Origin: Lentibacillus saliphilus | GTDB lineage: Bacteria; Bacillota; Bacilli; Bacillales; Amphibacillaceae | Direction: 5' to 3' | NCBI RefSeq assembly: GCF_019093865.1 | Contig: NZ_JABJXD010000004.1 | Coordinates: 186,001-250,000, forward strand | Length of the DNA stretch: 64,000 bases | Part shown: piece after piece, positions 34,044 through 43,244 of the stretch | Numbering within the stretch: the stretch's first letter is position 1 | Layout: the number at the start of each line of letters is the position of its first letter | Made by a program: the position numbers and the translations under genes | The notes under the pieces: model-generated | Databases searched by the model: none | Told to the model about the DNA's origin: nothing | Seen by the model: only the letters and a program-made list of their open reading frames with translations

Positions 34044-35483
34044 GTGAGTAAAAAGAACAAGCAATTTGTAGAAAAAGTAACGGCAATGGAGGACGATTTC
34101 GCCCAGTGGTATACGGATGTTGTCAAGCAGGCTGAGCTTGTAGACTACGGCCCTGTCCGTGGAACAATGATCATTAAACCATACGGGTTTGCCATTTGGG
34201 AAAATGTTCGCGATGAACTCGATCGTCAATTTAAGGAAACGGGACACTCAAACGTATCTTTCCCATTATTTATTCCAGAAAGCATGCTCCAAAAGGAAAA
34301 AGACCATATTGAAGGCTTTGCACCAGAAGTGGCTTGGGTAACACACGGTGGTGAGGAAGAACTGGCTGAACGGATTTGTGTCCGCCCAACGTCTGAAGTT
34401 CTTTTCGCTGAATACTATTCGAAAAACATTCACTCATATCGTGACTTGCCAATGCTATACAATCAGTGGAGCAACGTTGTGCGTTGGGAAAAAACGACCC
34501 GCCCATTTTTACGCTCACTAGAATTTCATTGGCAGGAAGGGCACACATGCCACGCAACAGGCGATGAAGCCGAGCAAGAGACACGCCAAATGCTCGATGT
34601 TTATACGGATGTGTGTGAAAACTATCTCGCCATTCCGGTCATTAAAGGACGTAAAACGGAAAGTGAAAAGTTTGCCGGTGCAGAATATACGTTAACGATT
34701 GAAGCTTTAATGCATGATGGTCGTGCACTACAATCAGGCACGTCTCACTATTTTGGTACAGGGTTTGCCGAAGCATTTGATATTCGATATCTTGATGAAA
34801 ATGGTGATCAAACACCAGTACATCAAACGTCATGGGGCATGTCCACACGTATTCTCGGTGGCTTAATTATGGTACACGGCGACAACCGTGGACTCGTTAT
34901 TCCACCACGTATCGCACCAATTCAAGCGATGATTGTACCGATTGCACAGCATAAAGAAGGTGTGCTTGATCATGCGTATCATTTGCGTGATGAGCTCAAG
35001 GATCTTGTCCGTGTTGATATTGACGCGAGCGATAAAATGCCAGGCTGGAAGTTTAATGAGTATGAAATGAAAGGTGTGCCTGTCCGTATTGAACTCGGAC
35101 CAAAGGACATTGAAAAAGACCAAGTCGTCTTAGCACGTCGCGACACAGGGGAAAAAGAATTCGTAGCAATGAGCGATGTTAAAACAAGATTGCCAGAGCT
35201 ATTAGAAGAGGTTCAACAAAACTTATACGATCAAGCTGTTGCGCATCGCGCTGAAAAAACGTCTGTTGCGAAGACATATGACGCATTTAAACAGACGCTT
35301 GAAGAAAAAGGTGGCTTTATTAAGGCGATGTGGTGTGGCGACGAAGCGTGTGAGGAGCAAATCAAACAAGACACAGGGGCAACATCACGTTGTATCCCAT
35401 TTGAACAAGATAAAGTTGCTGACACATGCGTCTGCTGCGGCAAAGAAGCCAAAGACATGGTCTACTGGGCACGCGCATACTAA
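34044..35483 (+). CDS. proS: Prolyl-tRNA synthetase, short archaeal/eukaryal type
   Basis: A 479-residue class II synthetase charging tRNA-Pro. It lacks the long editing insertion of the 560-residue bacterial form and has the C-terminal zinc region of the archaeal-like type ([28 protein letters not shown], terminal WARAY). [17 protein letters not shown]-like and [16 protein letters not shown] motifs are present. Start is GTG at 34044 with AGAGAGG at eight bases; the GTG at 34035 overlaps that site. The T-box upstream supports the amino acid assignment. Confidence 0.95.
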   Translation: MSKKNKQFVEKVTAMEDDFAQWYTDVVKQAELVDYGPVRGTMIIKPYGFAIWENVRDELDRQFKETGHSNVSFPLFIPESMLQKEKDHIEGFAPEVAWVTHGGEEELAERICVRPTSEVLFAEYYSKNIHSYRDLPMLYNQWSNVVRWEKTTRPFLRSLEFHWQEGHTCHATGDEAEQETRQMLDVYTDVCENYLAIPVIKGRKTESEKFAGAEYTLTIEALMHDGRALQSGTSHYFGTGFAEAFDIRYLDENGDQTPVHQTSWGMSTRILGGLIMVHGDNRGLVIPPRIAPIQAMIVPIAQHKEGVLDHAYHLRDELKDLVRVDIDASDKMPGWKFNEYEMKGVPVRIELGPKDIEKDQVVLARRDTGEKEFVAMSDVKTRLPELLEEVQQNLYDQAVAHRAEKTSVAKTYDAFKQTLEEKGGFIKAMWCGDEACEEQIKQDTGATSRCIPFEQDKVADTCVCCGKEAKDMVYWARAY

Positions 35484-35495
35484 AAATAGAACAAG

Positions 35496-35533
35496 AAAAA
35501 TGAGCGCTTCATTTGAAGCGCTCATTTTGTTTT
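35496..35533 (+). terminator. Terminator of proS
   Basis: AAAATGAGCGCTTCA/TGAAGCGCTCATTTT 15 bp stem with a TT loop, followed by GTTTT. Confidence 0.85.
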
Positions 35534-35535
35534 GC

Positions 35536-35552
35536 GGTGCCAGTCACTCCCC
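35536..35552 (+). repeat. Dispersed GGTGCCWGTCACTCCCC motif
   Basis: GGTGCCAGTCACTCCCC. The same 17 bases with one change occur on the minus strand at 37954-37970. Both copies sit next to terminators. Confidence 0.5.
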
Positions 35553-35613
35553 TGGTATTTCTTGAATTTTGTCGAAGGATTTTCAAGGAATGCGGACACG
35601 CGTCTAAAGCATA

Positions 35614-36087
35614 TTATAAAACTTTTTCAATATCCTCTTTTAGTTGTTCAGGCTTTGTTTTTGGTGCATAGCGATCAATGACATTTCCTTCCCGATCAAC
35701 GAGAAATTTGGTGAAATTCCATTTGACTTGCTTTGTCAGAACGCCTTTTGCTTCATTTGTTAAATATTTGAATAGTGGATCGGCATTATCACCCTTCACA
35801 TCTATCTTACTAAACATGGGGAAGGATACACCGTAGTTAACCTGGCAAAAATCCGCAATCTCTTGATCAGAACCAGGATCCTGCTTGGCGAATTGATTAC
35901 ATGGAAAACCGAGTACAACAAAGCCGCGGTCTTTATAGTCGTGATAAAGACTTTCAAGCCCCTCAAATTGCGGTGTAAAGCCACATTTACTTGCTGTGTT
36001 CACAATAAGCAAAACGTCCCCTTTATAATCAGCGAGAGACTTTTCGGTTCCATCCATCTGCTTTACTGAAAAATCATGAACATTCAC
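35614..36087 (-). CDS. Glutathione peroxidase-family thiol peroxidase
   Basis: A 157-residue GPx-fold peroxidase (BsaA/GpxA-like). The peroxidatic Cys35 is in [11 protein letters not shown], the Gln in [10 protein letters not shown] (with the possible resolving Cys) and the Trp in [10 protein letters not shown]. Being a Cys enzyme it probably uses thioredoxin or bacillithiol rather than glutathione. Start is GTG at 36087, nine bases after GGGGA; the GTG at 36096 overlaps that site. Monocistronic. Confidence 0.9.
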   Translation of the reverse strand: MNVHDFSVKQMDGTEKSLADYKGDVLLIVNTASKCGFTPQFEGLESLYHDYKDRGFVVLGFPCNQFAKQDPGSDQEIADFCQVNYGVSFPMFSKIDVKGDNADPLFKYLTNEAKGVLTKQVKWNFTKFLVDREGNVIDRYAPKTKPEQLKEDIEKVL

Positions 36088-36209
36088 TGCTATCACTCCC
36101 CTTTTAATTTCAAGCTACCTAAACAGGAATTTAATGTCAACGTATATGCCCATAAAGGTGATTAGGCTCTGGGAAGGGGTTCGACAAATTTTAGGAAGTG
36201 ACCGCCCCC

Positions 36210-37373
36210 TCAAATTCGACTCAAATGCTTTTCTTTGTTTATAAGTAGAATGATGAGCACGACCGTCAGCATTGCTACGATTAAGTAGAACAACGATACG
36301 TGCGGGAATGCCTCAATAAACAATCCTCCTAGAAAAGGACCAAAAATACTGCCGAGGCTAAACCAGACACCTACTAGAATATTGCCAGCGGGAAGCAGCG
36401 TTGCAGGCAGTAGATCCGTCATATAGGCGATTCCAAGTGAAAATGTAGAACCGACGGCCATGCCGGAAATTGCAAACAATATATATAGTGCAACAGCCGA
36501 GTCTTCCAGCATACCGGCTAGTGTGAAACAGATGATGCCGGTCAAAAAGACAAAAATCAACACTTTTCTACGTCCCAGCTTGTCGCTCAAAGCTCCGAGC
36601 GGTAATTGTGTGATAACACTTCCAAGCGCGAACAACGGAATAATAAGAGAAAGCGCATTGACATCATGCCCGACCCTGAGACCGTACACAGGGAATATAC
36701 CGTGTAACGTTGCTTCGAGAATGCCATATGCAAATCCTGGCAGCATCGCAACCCAGGCGACTTTTAACGTCTTTGTAATTCTTTTCATAGAGCTGACTGA
36801 CTTGAAGGCGTCTTCTTCCATGTTCGGTTTTTCATTTCTTACTAAGAAGATGAGCAGCCACATCATCATACTGAGAAGAGCTGATACCATAAATGGTAAT
36901 TCCTCATTAATCTCGACAAGTCTTGTCAGTAAAGGGCCCATGGCAAATCCTAGACCGAATGAAAGACCGTACAATGCGACACTTCTGCCACGGGTTTTTT
37001 CAGAAACGGTCGTAGTAATCCATGTTTGTGTTCCGAAGTGCAGCATTTGATCACCGATGCCAATTAAAAGACGGAGTATGAACCAAAAAATGAGCGAATC
37101 CCATAGCGTAAATGAAAAAAGGGATAGAAATACTAATATACCTCCAAGAACGATAAACGGTTTATAGCCCATTTTCATCATCGGTTTTTCCATGAAAGGT
37201 GAAGCGATGAGTATACCAATATATAATGCAGTCGCATGAAGTCCGTTCACCGATGAACTAATGCCCGCATGTTCAAAAATAATGGCGATCGTCGGCATCA
37301 GCATGCCTTGGGAGAACCCCGATATTCCGACAATCCCTATTAAAATCCAAAATCTTACTTTTTCAGAGACCAA
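36210..37373 (-). CDS. MFS transporter, multidrug-efflux type
   Basis: A 387-residue twelve-helix MFS protein. GALSDKLGRRKVLIF between TM8 and TM9 and GLSFGLGFAMGPLLTRLVE in TM5 (motif C-like) point to a drug:proton antiporter of the Bacillus YfkF/YttB group; substrate unknown. The start appears to be TTG at 37373 with only a weak AAGTGAG site, so expression may be low. Confidence 0.78.
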   Translation of the reverse strand: MVSEKVRFWILIGIVGISGFSQGMLMPTIAIIFEHAGISSSVNGLHATALYIGILIASPFMEKPMMKMGYKPFIVLGGILVFLSLFSFTLWDSLIFWFILRLLIGIGDQMLHFGTQTWITTTVSEKTRGRSVALYGLSFGLGFAMGPLLTRLVEINEELPFMVSALLSMMMWLLIFLVRNEKPNMEEDAFKSVSSMKRITKTLKVAWVAMLPGFAYGILEATLHGIFPVYGLRVGHDVNALSLIIPLFALGSVITQLPLGALSDKLGRRKVLIFVFLTGIICFTLAGMLEDSAVALYILFAISGMAVGSTFSLGIAYMTDLLPATLLPAGNILVGVWFSLGSIFGPFLGGLFIEAFPHVSLFYLIVAMLTVVLIILLINKEKHLSRI

Positions 37374-37629
37374 TCAAAACAACTCACTTTCGAATGCTGA
37401 AAATGTTTAAGCTATGGTATCAGCCCACTTAAATTGATAAACCGTTAGGGAAGTGGTGGAATGACGCCGTTACCTTATATGTACAAAAAACATAATTCTC
37501 TCGGTACTTACCGTGAAAAAATGATAATGGCTTATAATCATAAAGACCGCCCATGCTAGTACATGGAGCGGTCTCGATGACCAATAAATCTAATCTCATA
37601 AAAGAGGCCAGACAGCTTTAAGCAAAAAT
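37374..37629. other. Intergenic region upstream of the small ORF
   Basis: Contains a hairpin GACCGC-CCATG/CATGG-GCGGTC (37546-37574) without a T run and a TATAAT at about 37532. No gene was found on either strand. Confidence 0.4.
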
Positions 37630-37665
37630 AATCCCTCTGCGCTTCTTAAACGCAAAGGAGGGGTT
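37630..37665 (+). promoter_or_regulatory. Hairpin sequestering the ribosome site of a 31-residue ORF
   Basis: AATCCCTC (37630-37637) pairs with GAGGGGTT (37658-37665), continued by TGCG/CGCA with a 3-base bulge. The 3' arm contains GGAGGGG, the ribosome site of the ORF at 37672. On the minus strand the same fold followed by ATTATTTTT could act as a terminator. Confidence 0.5.
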
Positions 37666-37671
37666 CATTTT

Positions 37672-37767
37672 ATGGTAATGACAGCTATTAAGATCCTAAA
37701 TGCTAACATAAGCGTTCGGGCACGAATAATGTCCGTTGGCAAGCACCGCTCTGGAGTGTTCCAATGA
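37672..37767 (+). CDS. Candidate 31-residue peptide
   Basis: A frame of 31 codons preceded by a very strong GGAGGGG at eight bases. The peptide starts MVMTAIKILNANISVRARIM and ends SVGKHRSGVFQ: basic, with a mildly amphipathic first half and no transmembrane helix. I do not recognise the family. Its ribosome site is buried in a stable hairpin, so translation would need an opening event; that is the layout of a leader peptide or a regulated small protein. No gene follows on the same strand within 1.7 kb. Confidence 0.4.
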   Translation: MVMTAIKILNANISVRARIMSVGKHRSGVFQ

Positions 37768-37923
37768 AGATGACTGAAGATGACAGTTCTACCACACTCT
37801 TCATGAAAAGTCAGTTTACTGTATTTTATTATACCATCAATCGTGTTATCGGGAAACTACCTTCAACCCTACTGCGTCAACGAAAAGCGACGAATGGGCT
37901 AATAAGAACATGGTCGGAGAGGG
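37768..37923. other. Intergenic stretch with GAGTGT/ACACTC hairpin
   Basis: GAGTGTTCC (37754) and the downstream CACACTC (37798) can pair around a repeated TGAAGATGAC. No gene or promoter was assigned. Confidence 0.3.
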
Positions 37924-37951
37924 TTGGTCATTCGACATAAAACGATATAAT
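37924..37951 (+). promoter_or_regulatory. Candidate promoter for a short antisense-side transcript
   Basis: TTGGTC (37924-37929), 16 bp, perfect TATAAT (37946-37951). A transcript from here would cross the GGTGCC motif and end in the trhO terminator hairpin after about 70 bases. Confidence 0.35.
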
Positions 37952-37953
37952 AC

Positions 37954-37970
37954 GGGGAGTGACAGGCACC
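37954..37970 (-). repeat. Second copy of the GGTGCCWGTCACTCCCC motif
   Basis: Reads GGTGCCTGTCACTCCCC on the minus strand; differs at one base from the copy at 35536. Confidence 0.5.
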
Positions 37971-37989
37971 CCTAAGCACAACACAAATA

Positions 37990-38026
37990 AGCAGGAGAAT
38001 CATCAACGGATGATGATCCTCCTGCT
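37990..38026 (-). terminator. Terminator of trhO
   Basis: On the minus strand AGCAGGAGGATCATCA pairs with TGATGATTCTCCTGCT (16 bp, one G-U) around TCCGT, followed by TATTTGTG. Confidence 0.8.
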
Positions 38027-38032
38027 CTTACT

Positions 38033-39004
38033 TTATTGCGTAACTTTATCTGTTTCTTCAATGACGCGCAGTTTTTCTTTAATGTCTGCTTCAGTTAATC
38101 CATGTTCTTTTACATATATATTGCGTGGGGTTACACGGCATTCGTGTGTGCAGCCGCGCATATATTTATGCTCATTTTCTTCGGAACAAAGGATTTGCTT
38201 GTTACATTCAGGATTGGCACAGTTGACATACCGTTCACACGGTGTGCCGTCAAAGTAATCGACACCGACTACGACATGCTCCTTCCTGTTAATGGGTACA
38301 GAAAGGCGTTCATCAAATACATAGCATTGTCCGTCCCATAGCTCGCCTTGCACGTCGGGATCTTTTCCGTAAGTGACGATGCCGCCATGTAGCTGAGCAA
38401 CATCCTCAAAGCCTTCTTTAATGAGCCACCCAGTAAATTTTTCACAGCGGATACCGCCTGTGCAATAGGTCAGAATACGTTTACCTTCAATGAGGTGACG
38501 ATTTTCTTGCACCCATTCTGGGAGGTCGCGGAATTTTTTGATATCTGGGCGAATGGCACCGCGGAAATGCCCAATGTCATACTCATAGTCGTTTCTTGTA
38601 TCGAGTACAACTGTGTTTTCATCTTGCATTGCTTCATAAAATGCCTTAGGCTCAAGATGCTCGCCTGTAAGTTCCCGTGCATTGTGGTCGTCTTCAAGAC
38701 GAAGCGTGACCAGCTCGGGGCGTGAGCGACAATGCATTTTCTTGAATGCGTGTCCGTCATGAGGGTCAACCTTGAATACAATCCCCTCGAAAAGCGGATC
38801 ATTCTGCATTGCCTCCATGTACGTTTCAGTACTTTCGACAGTACCAGACACAGTTCCATTAATCCCTTCGTGCGCAATTAAAATCCGGCCTTTTAGATCA
38901 AGTCCCTTACAAAATTCAAGGTGCTCTGCTGCCAATGCCTCAGGGTCTTTAATGTCTGTGTAGTAATAATACAACAGTACTTGATAATGTTTGTTTTCTT
39001 CCAT
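38033..39004 (-). CDS. trhO: tRNA uridine(34) hydroxylase
   Basis: A 323-residue rhodanese-fold enzyme (YceA/YbfQ family) that makes 5-hydroxyuridine at tRNA position 34. The N-terminal acylphosphatase-like domain ([13 protein letters not shown]...), the rhodanese domain with active Cys in [14 protein letters not shown], and a C-terminal Cys cluster ([17 protein letters not shown]) are present. The start at 39004 follows AGGTGG; the frame extends to 39025 without support. Monocistronic. Confidence 0.92.
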   Translation of the reverse strand: MEENKHYQVLLYYYYTDIKDPEALAAEHLEFCKGLDLKGRILIAHEGINGTVSGTVESTETYMEAMQNDPLFEGIVFKVDPHDGHAFKKMHCRSRPELVTLRLEDDHNARELTGEHLEPKAFYEAMQDENTVVLDTRNDYEYDIGHFRGAIRPDIKKFRDLPEWVQENRHLIEGKRILTYCTGGIRCEKFTGWLIKEGFEDVAQLHGGIVTYGKDPDVQGELWDGQCYVFDERLSVPINRKEHVVVGVDYFDGTPCERYVNCANPECNKQILCSEENEHKYMRGCTHECRVTPRNIYVKEHGLTEADIKEKLRVIEETDKVTQ

Positions 39005-39169
39005 GGTTGTTAACCACCTGTCCATCTATATTTGCAAGATATAAATGAAGGTGAACTAATATATAGATACATCTTGCACTAAAATATTATAACAACATAA
39101 TCACTATATTTAAAGTAGATACTCATCTGATTCTGCTATTCATTAATGTATTGTATGATGATTCTCTGT

Positions 39170-39367
39170 TCAATTATCCAAATCATTTTTGACGAATGCA
39201 TCAAATCTAGATGTTTTATTCGGATAATCAGTATCCCTCTTATGCTCCTGTTCTAGCAAACGTCCTATTCTTGAATGATTAATACCGTTTTTAACAGCTG
39301 TCTCTATAACAAAATATATGATGAAAAGTGATACACCGTAAAGAATTAACCCCTTAACAAACTCCAT
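39170..39367 (-). CDS. Small single-span membrane protein
   Basis: A 65-residue protein with one helix (residues 4-24) and a charged cytoplasmic tail rich in Arg/Lys/Asp. ATG at 39367 is preceded by GGGGGTG at six bases, which is the main reason to call it real. No family recognised. Confidence 0.55.
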   Translation of the reverse strand: MEFVKGLILYGVSLFIIYFVIETAVKNGINHSRIGRLLEQEHKRDTDYPNKTSRFDAFVKNDLDN

Positions 39368-39513
39368 TAGTACACCCCCAAAAATAATCCAGTAAAATAA
39401 TTCAGTATATTTTCAAGTCTAACATATAAGTAATTAACTGAAAAATTTACAAATCATACCATCACTATTAGTATTATAACTAACGTTAATATTGTGTTAT
39501 GGGAGGGGTTTCA

Positions 39514-41901
39514 TTGGAAGAACATGCATATGAACTAAAAGGCAATCGTGTAAAAAAACGCAGTAAGAAAAAAGTTATCTTAATCATTGTCAGCGTTATG
39601 CTGCTCATCGTAATTGGTGCAATTGTTTTTGCGAACGCATACATAAACAAATCATTACCACAGCTTGAAGGAGAGATCACGCTGTCACATCTTCAAGACG
39701 AGGTAACGGTGATCACTGACGAGTCAGGTGTCCCACATATAAAAGCGACCAACAATCATGATTTATATGTTGCTCAAGGTTATGTACAGGCACAGAATCG
39801 AATGTTCCAAATGGAGATGTCGAGAAGACAGGCATCCGGTACGTTAAGCGAAGTGGTCGGGGAAAAGGCGATTGATCACGATAAATACTTTCGTACATTA
39901 GGGCTACGACGAGCTGCTGAAGCGTCATATGACCTTTATTCTGACGAAGCAAAAGCAGTTCTACAAAATTTCACAGACGGTGTCAATGCTTATATTAAAG
40001 AAGCGACGGAAACAAATAACCTCCCGATAGAGTTTACGTTAATGGGGATGAAGCCGCGAGAATGGACGGTCATTGATTCTTTAACGATTGGAAAATATAT
40101 GGCATTTGATCTTGGTGGACATTGGGAAAGGCAAGCATTCAACTATTATGCGCTGCAGCAATTCCCCGAAGAAAAAGCATTAGAGCTATTTCCAACTTAT
40201 CCAGAGCAGAAGCCGACGATCATTGGAGAAGGAGAACTGGATATCGCGGCAAGCTTTGAAGAGGCCGTCATTCCTCATGCCTTTAATGGCAGTAATAACT
40301 GGGTTGTTAGTGGGGAAAAAACCAAAACGGGTAAGCCGTTACTCGCAGACGATCCCCACTTAGGCTTGGCAACACCTTCCATATGGGTGCAGATGGTTTT
40401 GGAAAGTGATGATATGAAAGTAAGCGGGGTTATATTTGCAGGGGTCCCAGGGATTATATTAGGCCATAATGACGATGTTGCCTGGGGTGTAACGAATGTT
40501 GGTCCAGATGTACAGCAGCTCTATTTAGAAAAAAGAAATTCTGAAAATGAGCATGAGTTTTTATTTGAGGATGAGTGGGAAGAAGCGACCGTGTACGATG
40601 AACCGATCCATGTAAAAGATGGACAAACAATTGACTATCAGGTCACTGAAACGCGACATGGTCCGATTGTGTCAGAGTTTGCTGAGGAGAGTGGGAAGGA
40701 TGAGGTGTTGTCATTAAGATGGACGGCACTTGACCCAACGACAGAATTGGAAGCCATTTTAGACATTAATCAAGCAAGCAATTGGACGGAATTTGAAAAA
40801 GGACTAGAAAAATTTCTAGCACCTGCACAAAATTTTGTATTTGCTGCAAAGGATGGCACAATCGCCTATAAAGCAAACGGTAATATCCCAATCTATGATA
40901 CTGGTGACGATGCGTTGCTACCTCTACCTGGTTGGGAGAAAGAAAAGGAATGGCAGGGGTTTATTCCCTTTGATGAGCTGCCAACCGTCATTAATCCAGA
41001 CAAGGGCTTTATCGCGACAGCTAACAATAAAATTGTCGGTGAAGAGTATCCTTACCACATTAGCAATGTTTGGGCACAGCCTTATCGCTATGAACGTATA
41101 GCAGAGGTGCTTGAATCGAATGACGAATTGACTGTTGAAGATATGAAGGCGCTGCAAATGGACGCCGTTAACATGCAAGCGAGAGAATTTGTCCCACTTT
41201 TTTCTGGGGTGCTTGAAGAAATGGCATTAGAAAAACAGGAACAACAGGCGCTTAATCTTCTGACGGACTGGGATTTTTCTGACGACAAGGAAGATGCAGA
41301 GCCACTTGTTTTTCATCATTGGATGGATGAAATTGAGGCAATCATTTATAACGATGATATTTCAGAAGTGATGATGGGGATGTTCAGTGGAAAAGGCCAG
41401 GCAACAGATGAAATGTTGCGCAAAGCACTCCGCGGCGATCGCTCCGTTTGGATTGAAGAAGCTGGGGGTATCGAAGCGGTGTTGCACCAATCTTTAAAAA
41501 CCACACTTAAAAAACTATCAGATGAGTATGGTAGCAAAATGAATGATTGGCGCTGGGGAGATTATCATAAAGTACAGTTCCAACATCCGTTGTCAAGTGT
41601 CAATCCTGTTTTAGCTTACTTGTTTAATAATAAGGCTCCAATGCCAGTTGATGGAAGCAGTGTCACACCGATGGCTGCTGCCTACGATGCTGAAACAGGT
41701 GAGGTCGACCATGGTGCATCATGGCGCTTTGTCATTGATGCAGGTGACCTTGAGACAGGTCATCATATCGTCGGACCAGGTCAATTTGGGCATTTTCGTA
41801 GTGACTGGTATCACGATCAAATGGATGACTGGGTTGAGGGAGACTATCATGAAACAAGGTTTGGAGAAACAGAAGGCTTAGAGTTAAAATTAGTTCCTTA
41901 G
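39514..41901 (+). CDS. Penicillin acylase family Ntn-hydrolase
   Basis: A 795-residue membrane-anchored amidohydrolase: basic N-terminus and one helix (about 20-45), then the alpha domain, the autoproteolytic junction FNGSNNWVVSG with nucleophile Ser260, and the beta subunit (NDDVAWGVTNVGPD, TRHGPIVSE, NFVFAAKDGTIAYKANGN). Relatives cleave penicillin G, glutaryl-cephalosporins or acyl-homoserine lactones; the natural substrate here is unknown. Start is TTG at 39514 after GGGAGGGG; the ATG at 39499 overlaps that site. Ends with a strong terminator. Confidence 0.88.
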   Translation: MEEHAYELKGNRVKKRSKKKVILIIVSVMLLIVIGAIVFANAYINKSLPQLEGEITLSHLQDEVTVITDESGVPHIKATNNHDLYVAQGYVQAQNRMFQMEMSRRQASGTLSEVVGEKAIDHDKYFRTLGLRRAAEASYDLYSDEAKAVLQNFTDGVNAYIKEATETNNLPIEFTLMGMKPREWTVIDSLTIGKYMAFDLGGHWERQAFNYYALQQFPEEKALELFPTYPEQKPTIIGEGELDIAASFEEAVIPHAFNGSNNWVVSGEKTKTGKPLLADDPHLGLATPSIWVQMVLESDDMKVSGVIFAGVPGIILGHNDDVAWGVTNVGPDVQQLYLEKRNSENEHEFLFEDEWEEATVYDEPIHVKDGQTIDYQVTETRHGPIVSEFAEESGKDEVLSLRWTALDPTTELEAILDINQASNWTEFEKGLEKFLAPAQNFVFAAKDGTIAYKANGNIPIYDTGDDALLPLPGWEKEKEWQGFIPFDELPTVINPDKGFIATANNKIVGEEYPYHISNVWAQPYRYERIAEVLESNDELTVEDMKALQMDAVNMQAREFVPLFSGVLEEMALEKQEQQALNLLTDWDFSDDKEDAEPLVFHHWMDEIEAIIYNDDISEVMMGMFSGKGQATDEMLRKALRGDRSVWIEEAGGIEAVLHQSLKTTLKKLSDEYGSKMNDWRWGDYHKVQFQHPLSSVNPVLAYLFNNKAPMPVDGSSVTPMAAAYDAETGEVDHGASWRFVIDAGDLETGHHIVGPGQFGHFRSDWYHDQMDDWVEGDYHETRFGETEGLELKLVP

Positions 41902-41910
41902 ACGAAGTAA

Positions 41911-41950
41911 ACCACTTCTGCAGATTATTCTTCTGTAGAAGTGGTTTTTT
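41911..41950 (+). terminator. Terminator of the acylase gene
   Basis: ACCACTTCTGCAG/CTGTAGAAGTGGT 13 bp stem (one G-U) with a 9-base loop, then a T run. Confidence 0.85.
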
Positions 41951-42071
41951 GGTGTCATTCGATAAAAATCTAGAAGTGACAACAAACACCTGAGAACTTG
42001 TCCCTTAAAATGGAAGCTTGTCTCTTATCCCATGTTCAGTTGTTCAGTCACTATGAAAATACCAATCCTCG

Positions 42072-42332
42072 CTAATCTCCTTCGTTATTGTTTTTAATGA
42101 TCATTGTTCTAGTGCCGCTGTACAGCCCAACAGATGATAAACCGAGTGCAATTCCAACGAGAATCCCACCTTTTATACTACCGGGACTAGCATACGTTAA
42201 ACCAGCAGCTATACCGAGTACGAGTGCGAGTAATGGTGCAAATTTCTTTGGGAGCCCAGCTAATTTTGCGACTTCTGTTATTCCAATAATGATTGGAATA
42301 AGCATCACGCCGTAAGCCTCCAATTGTAACAT
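42072..42332 (-). CDS. Small holin-like membrane protein
   Basis: An 86-residue protein with two or three hydrophobic spans: YGVMLIPIIIGITEVAKLAGLP, KFAPLLALVLGIAAGLTY, and a Gly-rich third span GGILVGIALGLSSVGLYSGT. The pattern resembles small phage-type holins kept in Bacillus chromosomes. The ATG at 42332 has GGAGGTG at seven bases; the ATG at 42347 overlaps that site. There is no lysin gene nearby, so a lytic role is uncertain. Confidence 0.55.
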   Translation of the reverse strand: MLQLEAYGVMLIPIIIGITEVAKLAGLPKKFAPLLALVLGIAAGLTYASPGSIKGGILVGIALGLSSVGLYSGTRTMIIKNNNEGD

Positions 42333-42756
42333 CTTCTTCACCTCCATACGTTAATTTACGCGCGCCTTGTCCTTCCAGATACGGTGGCAGCCTTCACAAT
42401 TAGAAAAATGTATGATCGCCTAACAGCATTTGAACGGAAAAATGGTGAGACACTAAAATGAGCTCAGACAATATTAATATTTGAAATGAAAGCCCAAATT
42501 CGATACGATTCGTCATGCCCTTTCGTATAATTGGTAGCATAGATGATCACTTTATTTATGTATATTTTGCTTTTAAATAAAAATGTTTTTAAAAATAATG
42601 GATAAAGCTTGCAATTAAATGATGTATAGAGTAAAGTAGGTAATAGCAAAAGACAATTGAAGTTCCGCAATACTTTACGATCTCTTTTTCAAGGTGAAGT
42701 TAAAGTATTCATGTTTCAATTACTTTGCAAGCTTTTGAATAAGGAGGTCGTAAAAC
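42333..42756. other. Intergenic region including the csp 5' leader
   Basis: About 420 bases. The last 120 to 150 are probably the long untranslated leader usual for cold-shock genes; a possible promoter is TTGCAA (42609) with TAAAGT 17 bp further. Nothing else was recognised. Confidence 0.4.
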
Positions 42757-42954
42757 ATGAATGGTAAAGTAAAATGGTTCAACGCAGAAAAAGGTTTTGG
42801 TTTCATCGAGCGTGAAGACGGTGACGATGTATTCGTACACTTCTCAGCTATCCAAGATGAAGGCTTCAAAACACTTGAAGAAGGCCAGGATGTTGAATTC
42901 GAAATCGTCGAAGGCAACCGCGGTCCACAAGCTGCTAACGTTGTTAAACTATAA
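42757..42954 (+). CDS. Cold-shock protein
   Basis: A 65-residue OB-fold RNA chaperone. RNP1 (KGFGFIE) and RNP2 (DVFVHFSAI) are perfect, as is the start MNGKVKWFN. It melts mRNA structure during cold shock and growth. ATG follows AAGGAGGT, almost a complete match to the 16S tail. A long leader upstream and a terminator downstream make it a single-gene unit. Bacillus has several near-identical paralogues, so cspB, cspC or cspD cannot be distinguished. Confidence 0.96.
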   Translation: MNGKVKWFNAEKGFGFIEREDGDDVFVHFSAIQDEGFKTLEEGQDVEFEIVEGNRGPQAANVVKL

Positions 42955-42968
42955 TTCATAGAGACAAA

Positions 42969-43008
42969 AGGGTCTGACGCTCGTAATGAGTGTCGGGCTC
43001 TTTTTTTT
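42969..43008 (+). terminator. Terminator of the cold-shock gene
   Basis: AGGGTCTGACGCTC pairs with GAGTGTCGGGCTCT (several G-U) around GTAAT, then eight T. Confidence 0.8.
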
Positions 43009-43244
43009 GTAGTTCACGAGAATGATAACCCTCTCTCGTGAAAAACACATTATAACGTTTTTACCTCCAAATTTAGTTGACATGTTCGATGGGATGAACA
43101 CCTTTGCTTTTGAAGCAGAGCATGTATAATGAAGAGAAACACTTCATTTTTTAATATGGAGATTGTATGTGTGCTATCATTTGACGAAGACATGTCAAAT
43201 GTTCTGGAACAAGCACTGTCATGTTTATGTCAGGGGGGATTTGG

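Noticed and set aside
42072-42332. Prophage remnant based on the holin-like protein
   Set aside because: No lysin, tail or integrase gene nearby; neighbours are ordinary chromosomal genes.
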